A DNA stretch of 64,000 nucleotides, taken from Tetrastigma voinierianum. Lineage: Eukaryota > Streptophyta > Magnoliopsida > Vitales > Vitaceae. The notes beneath the pieces are model-generated. The model saw nothing but the letters and a program-made list of their open reading frames with translations, was not told the DNA's origin and searched no databases. The stretch is from contig JAEQBH010000734.1 of NCBI GenBank assembly GCA_016808115.1, positions 186,001 to 250,000 of the forward strand, in the 5' to 3' direction. Below, in pieces: positions 46,395-57,549 of the stretch. Within the stretch, counting starts at the first letter, position 1; each line of letters begins with the position of its first letter. A program made the translations under genes and the position numbers.

Positions 46395-47269
46395 CGTACT
46401 ACTATTTGTCCGACAAATAAAATAAATGGATGATGCGTAACTCCTTGCTATCAAGCCAGATTTCAGGTCGGGCTTCTCATTTCTAGCTCCAACCTTTTAG
46501 TCAAAGTGGGATGCTTTTCTTTCATCACTTGTCTGAAAGTGCATAATGCCCCCACCCTTGGCGGTTCGAAGGCCTTGATCTTCTTGGGCTTCTCGATCTT
46601 GCCCATCCCATGTTTTGAGGTTTCGCCATATAGTTAAAAAAGTCCATGGCCTCATCCGGGTTTTTGCTCAAAAAGTTACCTCCACACATGGTTTCCAATA
46701 GTTGCTTCATGGCTGGAGACATACCATCATAAAAATTATTCACTAGCATCCATGTATCAAAACCATGGTGTGGGCATGCATTGATGGTCTCAATGAATCT
46801 TTCCCAACATTGGTAGAATTTCTCGTTATCATAGGCCGAGTAAGTGTAGATCTGCCTCTTCAAACTGTTGGTCTTGGTTGCACTAAAGAATTTCTTCAAA
46901 AATTCGGTTTGAAGATCGGTTCAATTTCCTAATTGTCCCCACTCGAATTGAGCCATATTTTGGCCCCTATCTTCGCTGTCGTTGAATGCTTTCACTTGCA
47001 AATCCATGTCGATTATACCTCCTTAAAAGTTGTGCATACCTCCTCAAAATCCCGTGATGTGAATATGGATTTTCATTCTCCATACCGCTGAAATGTGGGA
47101 AGCAGGGGTACTAGGTAGGTCTCACCGCTACATCCTCGCCAGGAGGTATGATGTGCAGTGAAGGAGCACTCCACTCTAGGAGGGTGTATATGTGCTCCTC
47201 ACCCACCCATATGCCGTTGGATTCATAGGGGGTGCTTGTTGACTTTAAGTGTTCTCGTAGAGGATCCAT
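46395..47269 (-). pseudogene. H gag, N-terminal half (upstream of the A insertion)
   Basis: The start ATG at 47267-47269 (MDPLREHLKST) is followed by a damaged N-terminus with ENENPYSH (about 47085-47060). An open frame of 124 codons (46899-46525) then gives KKFFSATKTNSLKRQIYTYS, DNEKFYQCWERFIETI, ACPHHGFDTWMLVNNFYDG, SPAMKQLLETMCGGNFLSKN and PDEAMDFFNYMA, the clearest Athila Gag signature in the window. Gag is cut at 46395 by element A and resumes at 36480. Confidence 0.9.
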
Positions 47270-47590
47270 CGGTCATCAGGCACATCGATTTCATATCCTT
47301 GTTCCATTGGTGCACCTACCTTTGCAATCTACCCGATATCCTTCTCGTCTGTCGCATAAACAATTTGCTATACAAAAATGAGACACAACAAAGAACATAA
47401 AATAAAGCTTACAAAGAAGCCGCAGTTAAACAAAACTCCGATCGCGTAAGAAATAAAATAAAGGCAAAGAATCGCGGCAAGAAAACCTCGCAGCATCGTT
47501 ACAAATGAAATTCAAAAAGAGTTAAAGGTCACCTACACTTGTAATGGATTACAAGCACACATCAACTCATCATAATGAGTTTGGCACCAT

Positions 47591-47608
47591 CCCCCGGCAA
47601 CGGCGCCA
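47591..47608 (-). promoter_or_regulatory. H primer binding site (tRNA-Asp type)
   Basis: Minus strand TGGCGCCGTTGCCGGGGG, the best preserved tRNA-Asp-type site here, two bases inside the LTR. The gag leader lies between it and the ATG at 47269. Confidence 0.9.
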
Positions 47609-47610
47609 TT

Positions 47611-49243
47611 TGATTCGTACAATGATAGGGGTGAGCGAATCAACAAAAATTTGTTTCCTATAGCCTCCCATCGCTGTAGTCAAGCTTTTCACCGCAGATG
47701 CTGGTTCAGTATCTAACACTGGATGGGTTTTCATCCCACGAATGATTTAATTTGTTTGAAAAATGGTGGTGCTCTTGCCTGATTTTGTGGATTTTGTTAA
47801 AAATGCTGGAGGCTGTTTATTCACCGGAATTAAATCAGAATGGTTTAAAGTGAAGTGTGAAATGGTAACCTTGAAGGCTTGTCACTAGCTTGATAACATG
47901 GGGGTAGTTGTCCCTCGGTTATTTCGCATTAGGCAATTGACATATAGTCAAAGCCAAAACCGATCTTTGTTTAGCTATAAAACTTAACCCTAAAACCACT
48001 CCTATTTGAGTCAACCCAAGTACTAAGCATTCAAAGTCCAATCTGGGGCCTTTGAAACCCTAGCATTTAACCTTATTCCCATGACTCGTGAATGACTCTG
48101 AAAGAATTTCAGCTGCATCTACCATTAGAATGCACTCGAACTCCTAAAGCATGGCAAGTATCGACCAAAAGAAAGACATTAAATGGCATTAAACCCCGGG
48201 TTTGAAAGTTTGAAACTATATATGCGACTGTGAATAATCAAAGCATGAGGACAACCTCGCAGCTAAAATTTAAAACCAAGCTTTCAGCAACCCCCTTCAT
48301 ATTATGAGGCTTAGTTTTACAAGCATCCCTTGAGTTGTCATCCTCAAGGGTGTGTTTGGCAGCCGAGAAAAATGAGAGAAAGAGGAGAGAGAAGAGAGCA
48401 AAATGAGACTCCAGTACCGAGGTAAAAAGTCGCGGAAAACTTTATAAAATGAAAGTTGCTTCTGTTACAAAGTTCGAGGGGCTTATATAGTCAACCCCAA
48501 AGTGTGAAAATACAAAAATGCCTTAAAAAAATATGACATTACATAAGGGACAAAAATGGTAATATATCAAACGTAGTCGCTGGCATCAAGAATTCCAAAA
48601 ACACAGTGGGTCGAGATTTCATGATGCAGAAATTCGCTAGCATAGCTTAAAAATTCTCGCTAGCCTAGCGAAATTTAGAGAGATAGCTAAACTAGGAAAT
48701 TTCGCTTAGAATGCTGAATTCCCCGCTAGCCTAGCTTAAATTTGCAGAGAGATAGCGAACCGGGTAATTTCGTTTAGAATGCGAAATTCCCGCTAGATAG
48801 CGACCCGCTAGCCTGTGAAATTTTCACATAAAATAAAATTGCTTAGGATTGCAATTTTCGGCTTATGATCATGGTAATTTTTCGCAATCCCAAAGAAAAT
48901 TTCGCACCTGTAGAGAAAATCCCCCCCGCCGGTGCCGATTTACACGTGATCCTGTCCCGCAACCTTCTTTCTTCACATCCACTTCACATTTCTTCAATTT
49001 TTTGATGGTTGATAACACTGTGAATCCTCAGCATTCGGCACATATCTTGACATCAAACTTGAACTAAATGGCTGAGGCACGGAAAAACCTGCAAAAATCA
49101 CCAAAAACAAACTCGAAGTGCATCGCTGAACTAAGTGTGACCCGCACACGCGTATCTGGCTTAATTGATATGATTAGTGCGCAAAAAGCACTCAAAACCT
49201 ATTGTGAATAGGGCTCAAAATAGCGCTTTTTGGGCACTATTTA
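47611..49243 (-). repeat. H 5' LTR (subtype A)
   Basis: Minus-strand LTR of about 1633 bp ending in ACGAATCA at 47611. Hairpin at 49171-49243, with the outer arm degraded to TAAATAGTGCCC. Palindrome array 48615-48930. TATA GACTATATAAGCC at 48482-48494. Perfect stem-loop CCCTTGAG/CTCAAGGG at 48327-48350. The GACAT duplication follows at 49244-49248. Confidence 0.88.
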
Positions 49244-50248
49244 GACATATAGTCATTTCCCAAATCGGATCTTCATTTAGCTTTAAAACCTAACCCTTAA
49301 TATTTATCCTTTGAAAAAAACTAGCATCCACCGCCATCGCTCTTTGGCCATTAAAACGTGAATCACCCGACCACCTCACAATGGATCATAAATGATAATC
49401 TAATAAACATCAATGGATCTAACATTAAGCATCCAACGAGACCAAAAAAAGATTACCAAGTAATAAATCCATTCAAGGAAAACTAAAAGCGATGAGTCCT
49501 ATCAAAGCAGCGGAGAACACGGACGTTAAGCAATATTTCTGCGTGGAAAACAGTGGGATCTTCCAAAGAGGCCCCGTGATCTCCCAAGACTAGCGTTTCT
49601 TTTCCCCGCTCTCAGCTGCAGGCGCTGAGAGCGAGAAGCCATCTCTTCCAAGAAATCATCCTGAGGGTATCGGCAACCAAGAAAGGGAAAGAAAATGAGA
49701 GAAACTGGAGCGGGAAAGGGGAAAGCTTCCCGTCAATTTTATTGATTGAAGTTGATTGAGTTATACAGGGCTTGACTGAGGCTTATGTACACTCAGAGCT
49801 AAGAGAAATTACAAAACAAACCAAAACAAAAGCTATTACAAGGGTTAAAATAGGGAAGAAGCAAAATTGTAAATAAAAAGGCAAAAGCGTGTAACTACAG
49901 TGAAATGTGAATAAAGGGCTTGTGGTGAATACCAAGGCTACTAGAGACATTCCCTCGCACCCAATTTGTGCTCTCCTCCATTTTCTTTGTATTTTTTGCC
50001 CTTTTTTCCTTCTGGTCTCTGATCTGCAATGCTGAGTTTGACTCGAATTCTACGTGCTTGGATCAACTCAACAATTTCGGCATAAAAAGCTTGCAAAAAC
50101 TATAAAATTAGCCACAAAATGCGATCAGTAGAATAGTAGGGACCTTAATGTGAAAATCGGGTTAATTAGAATGATTAGTACACAAAAAGCACTCAAAACC
50201 TATAATAAATAGGGTTCAAAATAGCACTTTTTGGCACTAATCAGTCAT

Positions 50249-50687
50249 CTAGGATCTCCGTTATATGGACTTTGGTGAGGTCGATTCCTTAGCATCGCAC
50301 CCCTATAACACAAAAGAAGTATGGAATAAGAGTGGGTCCTAATCTACGAGTCTGCTAGTCTTGTGTGGACGCAAAGAGCTTGGTTGGGGGAGAGTGCAAG
50401 CTGCGCTTATTGTTGAGGACTAATCAAACAAACACTTAGATTTTGGTGGCAGTTCCGGGTTGAGTCTTTGAGAAGGAGGCTATTTTGATACTCAATTTTG
50501 TATGACATTCATTCTCTCAAGATAGTTATTGGGCAAGGGCTCATGATTCTCAAGTAAGGGTTAGGAATTACCTATTCACAACCTTTGAAATACCATTTTG
50601 TGGAACATCATTTTGTTATCGCTTTGTATGCTTTCTTTCTTTCTTTCTTTCTTTCATTGCTAAGGGACTAGCAATGTGTTAGGGGTG
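50249..50687 (+). other. P 3' spacer and polypurine region
   Basis: Matches the conserved 3' block of E1 (about 4025-4454) and A (44268-44707) in order, including the TTAGATTTTGGTGG counterpart and CATTGCTAAGGGACTAGCA. It contains (CTTT)6 at 50631-50655 and ends GTGTTAGGGGTG directly before the LTR, the likely polypurine tract. Its continuity with 29467 is supported by the target duplication of G. Confidence 0.7.
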
Positions 50688-52024
50688 TGATTGGTGCTCA
50701 AAAAGTGCTATTTTGAACCCTGTTTATTTAAGGTTTTGAGCACTTTTGTGTACTAATCAGCGTAATTAACCCAATTTGTACATTAAGGTCCCTGCTATTC
50801 TACTGATCGCATTTTGTGGCTAATTTTGTAGTTTTGCAAGCTATTTATGCCGAAATTGTTGAGTCGATCCAAGCACGAAGAATTCGAGTCAAACTCAGCA
50901 TTGCAGATCAGAGACCATAAGGAAAGAAGAGCAAAAAGTGAAGAAAAATGGAGCACTGAAGGAATGCTTTTCATGCGAGCACTGTGCATCATGAGAGCAC
51001 TGTTCATCCTGCAGCCACTGTTCACTTGCTTTTTGACGCTTTGATGTTTTTGTTACAATTTTTTGTTTCTTCCAAATTTGTCCTTGTAATAGCTTTTAGT
51101 TTTGTTTTTTTTTTTTTTTTGTAATTTCCCTTGGCTCAGAGTGTATATAAGCCTCAGTCAAGCCCTGTAATTATCAATCACTTCGCAATAAATTTTTGGA
51201 GGAGAAGCTTTCAGCTCTCCCACCTTCTGCTTCATTTTTTCTCCTTGTATTTCATTTTCTTTCCACTTTCTCACTAGCCAAACACCCTCACAGGATGACA
51301 ACTCGGAGGATGAGCGGCTAAAACCCCTTTCTCCTTGAAGACGGCGCTACCGGGGTGCTGGATCCCCGAAAGGTGATGAGGAGTCCCCTGCTTTTCACGC
51401 AGTACTCACTATCGTCCTGCGGTTCTCCTTTAACTCTAGTTTAGGTCCTCTGACCATGCTGTCGGTCAGATTTGTAATCTTTATTGCCTACTTGATGCTT
51501 ATTAATACTAGATCTAGTGATGTTCATTAGTTATCATTTATTACCCATTGTAATGTAAGTCAAGGAGACTCGTTTGAACTGACTGAGAACATTATCGGCC
51601 AGTGAATGCCATTTTTAGAGAAATTTAATAAGGGTTAGTTTTTATAGCTACATGAAGATCCGATTCGGGAGATGACTATAGGTTATCCTCCCCAACACAA
51701 GGAAATGACCCTGGAAACCCTCAGTTGCCCTAGGATCCTAATCCTAATATCCTGATACTTCAAGGAGATCTCTTTTATTATTTTTCTTATTTTATTTCAG
51801 TTTATTTCCAGTTTTCACCATCAAAACCCCCACTTTTTTTATGAAATCCTTAAATCCAAAGTGAAATTCACCATTTTCGATCACTGCAAATCATTTTGTA
51901 CGAAGAAAACCCATCCCCGAGTTCGACCCTAGACCGCTATACTGTAGTAGCTTTGCTACGGTAGTAGAAGGAATTTAGGATATAAATATTGTTGATTCCG
52001 GAACACCTACTATGGCACGAATCA
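50688..52024 (+). repeat. P 3' LTR (subtype B)
   Basis: 1337 bp, TGATTGGTGCTC to GGCACGAATCA. Hairpin 50688-50759. In place of the palindrome array U3 carries three 18-bp units (50975-51028) around GAGCACTGTTCAT. T16 run at 51105-51120. TATA TGTATATAAGCC at 51142-51153. The stem-loop is degraded. It is closer to G and Q than to the LTR at 25390. Confidence 0.82.
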
Positions 52025-52199
52025 ACAATACTCAAAGAACACTTTGTAACCAGTTTTTTTAGCTTTTTTTTATTTATTGAAGTTTTGGGAGGCTTGTCGA
52101 ACAAGCTCCCATTTTCTTTCACTTTCTCTCATTTTATTTTCCTTTCTTGCTATCCAAACACCCTCTAAGGATGCGTTCTCAAAGGATGAGTGGCTAAAA

Positions 52200-54629
52200 T
52201 GACAGGACCCTTCCCGCACTTATCTAAACCTTTGTCCGGAAGATCTCTACGGCACTTCAACGACTTAAACCAACTCGTTGATCGGCAGAAACCGAGAAGT
52301 GAACCCTAACTTCTATAACCTACTTACTCCGCTTAAACTCATAAATTAAATTTTCTTAATTAGTCGAGTGATAAAAATTTTCGCAACTTTGTTTCAAATA
52401 TTTTTATAAAATTTTCTAAGAAGTATAACGGGCTGCATTTTGATAAAACCAAAATTTATCCGTCAAGAAATTCACACTCTACTAATACCTCAATTCCTCC
52501 CAACTTCGACTCCCAAACTTGCAATAATCATTATCATATTTCCAAATTAACATGCTACATCAATACCAATTCTCAATTTATAAATACAAATCCTTACAAA
52601 AATTAAGTAGAATATATCTAGATGCATAATATATATGAAACACAGATATTTACAAATATACAATTTCAAAATCCAAATATATGTTGTTCAATTACATATC
52701 CATCTTATACATAAAGTTTTACATCACAGTCATAAATCGCCCACCTATAGATAATAATGAAAATGATGACGTATCGTCGTCTGGGCGATAACACAATGGA
52801 ATATAAATAGCTACAAAATGAACAAACAAGTTAGGTGCAATGAAGATATATATCGTTTACATACTAACATGACAATTTATCATTTATTTTATGATTTCTT
52901 TCAAAACCCCTATGTATATCCTTTTAATTATTTTGTCCATCACGATCTATTTAAAACTAAAGCCAACGGAAGCTTACTGTCATCCCCAACCACTAATGCC
53001 ATGCACCCCATCGCGATTGTACGAGGGCGCTAAAGCTTATCATTGAGCAACCATAATGGTCGGAATCCCATCGCGACGGAATTGTAGTGCTAAAACTCCG
53101 GCAACTACAGTTTAACTTTCATCAGACGCCCGTAGTGCCAACCATACCAATAGCCAACTACTACGTAGCGGAATTGTCTTTGCCTTCACTCATTTGAAGC
53201 CATGGTTCTAAGGTTTCTCTTTTCTCCAATTGGAATTACCTAATTTGAATTTCACTTCAAAACTCAAGTTATTGTATTTTATATATAGATTACTCAAATT
53301 GGCATAACAGAATCTGCACATAGGTCCACTTGTAAATATTTCTGGGCACTCTGGGGTTAAAATTTTCTTGACCTTCCTTCCGATAACTTATTCCCCTAGA
53401 ACTCTATTTTACCCATAATTTTGAATCACTCAATTTGGATGAGTGAAACTCCACTTATGACCAAAACATCAAGCAACCATACCCAAAACAGCAAAAATCA
53501 GTGAGCTACATGAGTTCACCTTTCAGTCCATTTTTGGGAGCCTTAGAGATACAATTTGCTCTTGGTCCCTTCTATAAATCTGTAGCCCTATCTCTTATGG
53601 TTCTTTCTCAATTGGAATAAATTAATTTGGATAATTATAACTTAATATATATCAAAAAAAAAGGGTTTTACAAATATTTGACAAAGAATTCCTTTTAAAA
53701 AACTAACATTCTCCTTTGTTTTTTGTTTTTTTACAACTAATCCTCAAAACCATAATACTCAATAATAATCAACACATGCGAAAGTCATTCAAAACTACTC
53801 CATAACACCGTATTGGTGGTTTGAACTCCATACAACAAAACCCTAGGTGAAAATCTATGAACACCCAAAGGCCCACCTCAATTCTAAACATCATATAATT
53901 TGATGATTCCGTTTTTATTTTCCACCAATTAAGGAATCCTCATAACCTCAACAAATTCAAAGGTTTATGTGGATCTTGCACAAAACATAGACCAAAGGAG
54001 CAACTAATCCCATACCAAACCTTAAGAATTCACTACTCCATGATTCAAGGCAAACACATACCTGAATTTTTTTTGGTTTTCTCCTTTCTTCTCTTTCCTC
54101 CTCTTCCTCTTCCTTGCTCTTCTTTCCCCTCTATTCTCCTCCCCTCCTACATTTTGCCCTAATCCAAACGACTCAAAATATGATTTTGGTTTGTCTCATG
54201 GCCATTTATAGCCTCAAAATTCTCCAATTCTGCAAGTTGGTCCTTAATTGCATTATTGCAATTGTAATCTCTGTTTTATTTCTATTATGGCCCATCTCTA
54301 CTTGTTTTATGACTTACATGTCCTTTATGGTCAATTGCCATTGTACCCTTAGCACTATAATCGAAATCAGGGTTCCATAATTTATCACTTCCTAATTTCA
54401 TCTCCCAAAATATTACAATGGACACTTAGTGCTCTTATGCCTTACAAAGATCATGTAATCGTATACTCTCTCGGGATCATGCATAAACCGAATTTAGTCA
54501 GTTTAATCTTTAAATTGATAATTCTCTAACACCATGAGATTCATAATTTAATCTAATTTTAGAGATTTATTTTACCTCTCAATCCATCTTTTTAAATTAA
54601 GAGTTATAGATCGAAACTAGGGGTTTACA
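52200..54629 (-). repeat. C 3' LTR
   Basis: 2430 bp; minus strand TGTAAACCCCTAGTTTCGAT to GGGTCCTGTCA. It contains the CCTCTTCCTCTTCCTTGC pyrimidine stretch (54100-54118) found in both LTRs, and AT-rich sequence. No coding capacity. Confidence 0.92.
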
Positions 54630-54646
54630 ATTTCTTCCCCCCTTTA
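54630..54646 (-). promoter_or_regulatory. C polypurine tract
   Basis: Minus strand AAAGGGGGGAAGAAATT immediately before the 3' LTR start TGTAAACC. Primer for plus-strand DNA synthesis. It follows the end of the pol frame, where TTTCGAGGACGAAATTT is typical of these elements. Confidence 0.85.
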
Positions 54647-54659
54647 AAAATTTCGTCCT

Positions 54660-54830
54660 CGAAATTTAAATTGCGTACCTTATTCAAACAACTGAGGGTA
54701 TTGGGCACGCATCTGTGCTTCGGGCTCCCATGTAGCCTCTTCTGCCCCATGATTTCGCCACAGCACCTTCACTTAGCGAAATCACTTTTATTACGTAATA
54801 CTTGATCTCTACGATTCACGATTTCTAATC
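54660..54830 (-). pseudogene. C chromodomain
   Basis: Reads VIKVISLS (about 54795), then KVLW..HGAEEATWE and PE.QMRAQYPQLFE across frame changes (54770-54680). The aromatic and EATWE residues are the signature of the chromovirus chromodomain at the integrase C-terminus, thought to direct insertion to marked heterochromatin. Too short and broken to act. Confidence 0.75.
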
Positions 54831-56180
54831 GGATGCTCCTCGTAGTCAAGTTTTCCTTCAATCGAATAGGTTGCTCCTAAGAATATGTGGAAGTGTCGCC
54901 TATATACTACGTAGCATGGAGACGTGAACACGTCATGGATGTTGGGCTAACTCGAATGTAGCCTCAATCGATGCTTCATCACCCACCTTGTCTACTATCT
55001 CACAGGGGCCTATATATTATGGACTCAACTTTCCACGCTTCTCAAACCTCAAAATACCCTTCCATTGCGAGACTCGTTGGAATACTTGATCACCCATTTT
55101 AAACTTCAGATCTCATCTTCGATTGTCCGCATAGCTTCTTCTCTCGCTCGTTGTCAGCTATCTTCAAACTCGCCTCAGATCATATTTTACTTTCTCTGCC
55201 AGAATTGACAAATCCAGGCTAATTAATCTCGTCCCAACAGACTAGGTTCTACACTTTCTACATATGTTGTCTCTCATAGGTGCCATGCATACCAATACTA
55301 GACTGATAACTATTATTGTAGGCAAACTCTATCAATGCTAGGTAATTATCCCAGCTTCCCTTAAACTCCATCACAAAGGCTCTCAACATATCTTCGAAAG
55401 TCTGAATGGTTCTCTCTGATTAGCCATCTGTATGTGGGTGGAAAGCAGTATTGAAGTGTAATCTGGTGCCCATAGCATCTTCTAGCTTCGTCCATAATCG
55501 AAGTGAAGCTGGTGATCTCTCGTCCGATAATGGACACCGGTGCGCTATGTAAATTTCTCACAATCTCATCTACATACAACTGTGCGTATCTTTCTAGGGA
55601 ATAGGTATTATTAGTAGCAATGAAGTGGGCCGACTTCGTCAATCTATCCACAATAACCCAAATAGCATCATGTCCATGCTGTGTCCTAGGAAGTCCTGTC
55701 ACGAAATCCATCGTGATCCTTTCCCATATCCACTCAAGAATTGATAAAAGTTGTAGTAAAACCTGCAGGTTTCTGATGTTCAATCTTAATTTGTTGACAA
55801 GTTAGGCACTTAGATACGAACTCGCTATCTCTCTTCATACTCTCCACCAAGAGTGGTCTCTAGGAGTCTAATACATCTTAAGATTCCCTGGATGCATCGA
55901 TATGTCACGAGTGTGCCTCTTCTATGATTTCTTTCTTCAACCCCATCACATATGGGACACATAATCTCCGGCCCAACACTATGTCCCCACACTCGTATGG
56001 TGAAGTTAGCCTGTCCAAATTCTATCTTGCTTCTCAATTTCATCAAATACGGGTCCCGAGCTTGCAAGTCTCTAACCCTGTCCACTAACACTGGCCGAAC
56101 ATGAAAAGCTGCTACAAGAGTACCTGAGTTCGCTGTCTCTAAACTGACCCCCATAGATCTCAGTTCTACTAGCATTGTCA
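54831..56180 (-). pseudogene. C integrase, decayed
   Basis: The zinc-binding region lies at 56000-55760, with a CLTCQQIKIEHQKPAG-like segment (55805-55760). The core starts WERITMDFVTGLPRTQHG (55735-55680), with the first catalytic Asp in MDFV, IVDRLTKSAHFIATNNTYSL, then the LYVDEIVR region and VSIIGREITSF, where the expected V/ISDR(D) motif reads IGRE and the second Asp is lost. The C-terminal GPY/F module is FEKRGKLSP.YIGPCEIVDKVG (55050-54985), then VHVSMLR (54930-54910). Several frame breaks. Confidence 0.87.
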
Positions 56181-57160
56181 AAGTATTCTGCTTTAAGTTG
56201 AGCTAGGGAACTAAAGGGCTTCCTACTTAGCGCATCTGCTACTACATTTGCCTTGCCTAGGTGGTATTCAATGGTGCAGTCATAATCTTTGATGAGTTCT
56301 ATCCACCTCCTCTGTCTCATGTTCAAATCTTTTATGAGAATAAATAGGGACACGTGTGCTTTTGTAATCGCAAAGATCCCGCAAGGTACCTTACAGAGGT
56401 AGTGTCGCCATATTTTCAATGCAAACACTACGCCCGCTAATCCTAAATCGCGGCGTTGATAGTTTACTTCATGCTTCTTTAATTGCTCTAAGCATAAGCT
56501 ATCACTCTATCATGTTGCATCAACACACTCTATCAAAGTTGCTGAGCGCTATTAGCCAAAATGGCATCACCAAAATTCATAATGCCCATATCTAGCTCTA
56601 CAATGCCTTGGGAACATCTTCCTACGCACCTTCACCGATGATACCCTCGATCGTAGATCTATCTTCGAGAAGACCTTAACTCCTTGTACCTGATCAAATA
56701 GATCATCGATTCTTGGTAATGGATACTGATTCCGGATGGTTACTTTGTTGAGCTGTCTATAATCAATGCATAAATGAAGGCTCCCATCTTTCTTCTTAAC
56801 AAACAACACCGGAGCTCCCCACGGTGATGTACCTCGCCTTAACGGCTTCCTTACTCAACAATTCTTCCATTTGCACCTTCAATTCTTTAGCTCACCGGGT
56901 GCCATCCCCAAAGACGGCGATAGAGGCGGCTCAGGCAGCGCAACCAATCTCGGTCTTAATCTCTCTCCCGGGCCCCGGCCAGAATCTTAGCAGATCCTGA
57001 AATACATCAAAGAACTCGCTCACCACAAACTTCCGCTAACCCGCATCTCATCAGAGCGTATTCTTGCATACACCAAAAATTTCGCCAAAAGCTTTATGGA
57101 GCATCTTGTTTGCTTGTATTACGCTGATTAAACTTGTAGAAAGTATCTTCCTCTCTCCAC
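56181..57160 (-). pseudogene. C reverse transcriptase and RNase H with internal deletion
   Basis: The RT fingers are open and clear at 56809-56700: VKKKDGSLHLCIDYRQLNKV, RNQYPLPRIDDLFDQ and KVFSKIDLRS. The frame runs to RYGHYEF (56590) and a damaged MPFGLTNAP (56570-56545), then jumps to the RNase H residues VLMQHDRVIAYA (56525-56490). The segment with the YxDD catalytic motif, thumb and first RNase H Asp is gone. FALKIWRHYL, DLNMRQRRWIELIKDYDCTI and KANVVADALSRK follow (56425-56205). Confidence 0.88.
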
Positions 57161-57185
57161 AAAAGATCACTTCTGGTTCCCCAGG

Positions 57186-57545
57186 CTAACTAAACTGTAC
57201 CTCTTTCCTGTAGTAATCGACGGTAGCGCGATGTTTAGCTAACCAATCCATGCCTAGAATGATGTCAAAGTCATGAATATCGAGTACTATTAGATCAACC
57301 TCAAACTCATGACTTACTATAGTCACTTTACTTCCCCTGTAGACTCTATTCGCAATAAGCGAATCACCCGTAGGAAGTGACACTACCATACTACACTCGG
57401 TCGGTCTCATCTCTATCCCGACTCTCTCTATGAACTCCCGAGAAATAAAATAATGGGTGGCTCCGGAGTCCACCAATACATGAGCACTGGGCCTATCAAA
57501 TAAAGAAATCGTGACCCGTGATAATATCCGGGTAGCATCTACCAC
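57186..57545 (-). pseudogene. C protease
   Basis: Open frame of 119 codons. Active site HVLVDSGATHYFISREF (DSGA intact), then VVSLPTGDSLIANRVYRG and FDIILGMDWLAKHRATVDYY, the standard RVP_2-like layout of Tekay/Del protease. It could still encode a full domain, but lies between broken gag and RT frames. Gag-Pol processing would be its role. Confidence 0.9.
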
Positions 57546-57549
57546 CGCC

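Larger units (their letters stand above)
29794..49243 (-). mobile_element. H: Athila-like element with pol, inserted in G, hosting A
   Basis: Minus-strand element with 5' LTR 47611-49243, primer site, gag (split by A), PRO, RT, RNase H, IN and 3' LTR 29794-31366. The flanks are GACAT at 29789-29793 and GACAT at 49244-49248, an exact 5-bp duplication. There is no ORF2 between the pol end (32218) and the 3' LTR. An anomaly is a 480-bp LTR-B-like piece next to the 3' LTR (31367-31850). Confidence 0.85.
29468..50243 (-). mobile_element. G: solo LTR-B split by element H
   Basis: 29468-29793 holds the U5 end (terminus GGCATGAATCA) and 49244-50243 the U3/R part starting TGATTAGTGCC with hairpin 50172-50243. 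Together they make about 1.32 kb, the length of the LTR-B copies of P. The outer flanks are GCCAT (29463-29467) and GTCAT (50244-50248), a target duplication with one change. The U3 part matches P's 3' LTR (for example GATCAGAGACC around 50015-50025), but its TATA region reads GTACATAAGCC. No interior belongs to G, so it is a solo LTR. Confidence 0.7.
25390..52024 (+). mobile_element. P: short LTR-B element hosting the G/H/A nest
   Basis: 5' LTR 25390-26729, primer site, gag remnant, spacer to 29467; then solo LTR G and its contents (29468-50243) with flanks GCCAT and GTCAT, a 4/5 target duplication; then the 3' spacer 50249-50687 and 3' LTR 50688-52024. Without the insert P is about 5.9 kb and has essentially no pol. 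Its two LTRs differ greatly in U3 (palindrome array versus an 18-bp repeat), so P is either old or a composite of two elements. No matching duplication flanks P itself. Confidence 0.55.

Noticed and set aside
46427..46436. GGATGATGCG as a distant target-site duplication partner for A's left flank GGATGA
   Set aside because: It lies over 30 bp past the LTR end, and the gag alignment of H places the true junction at about 46394.
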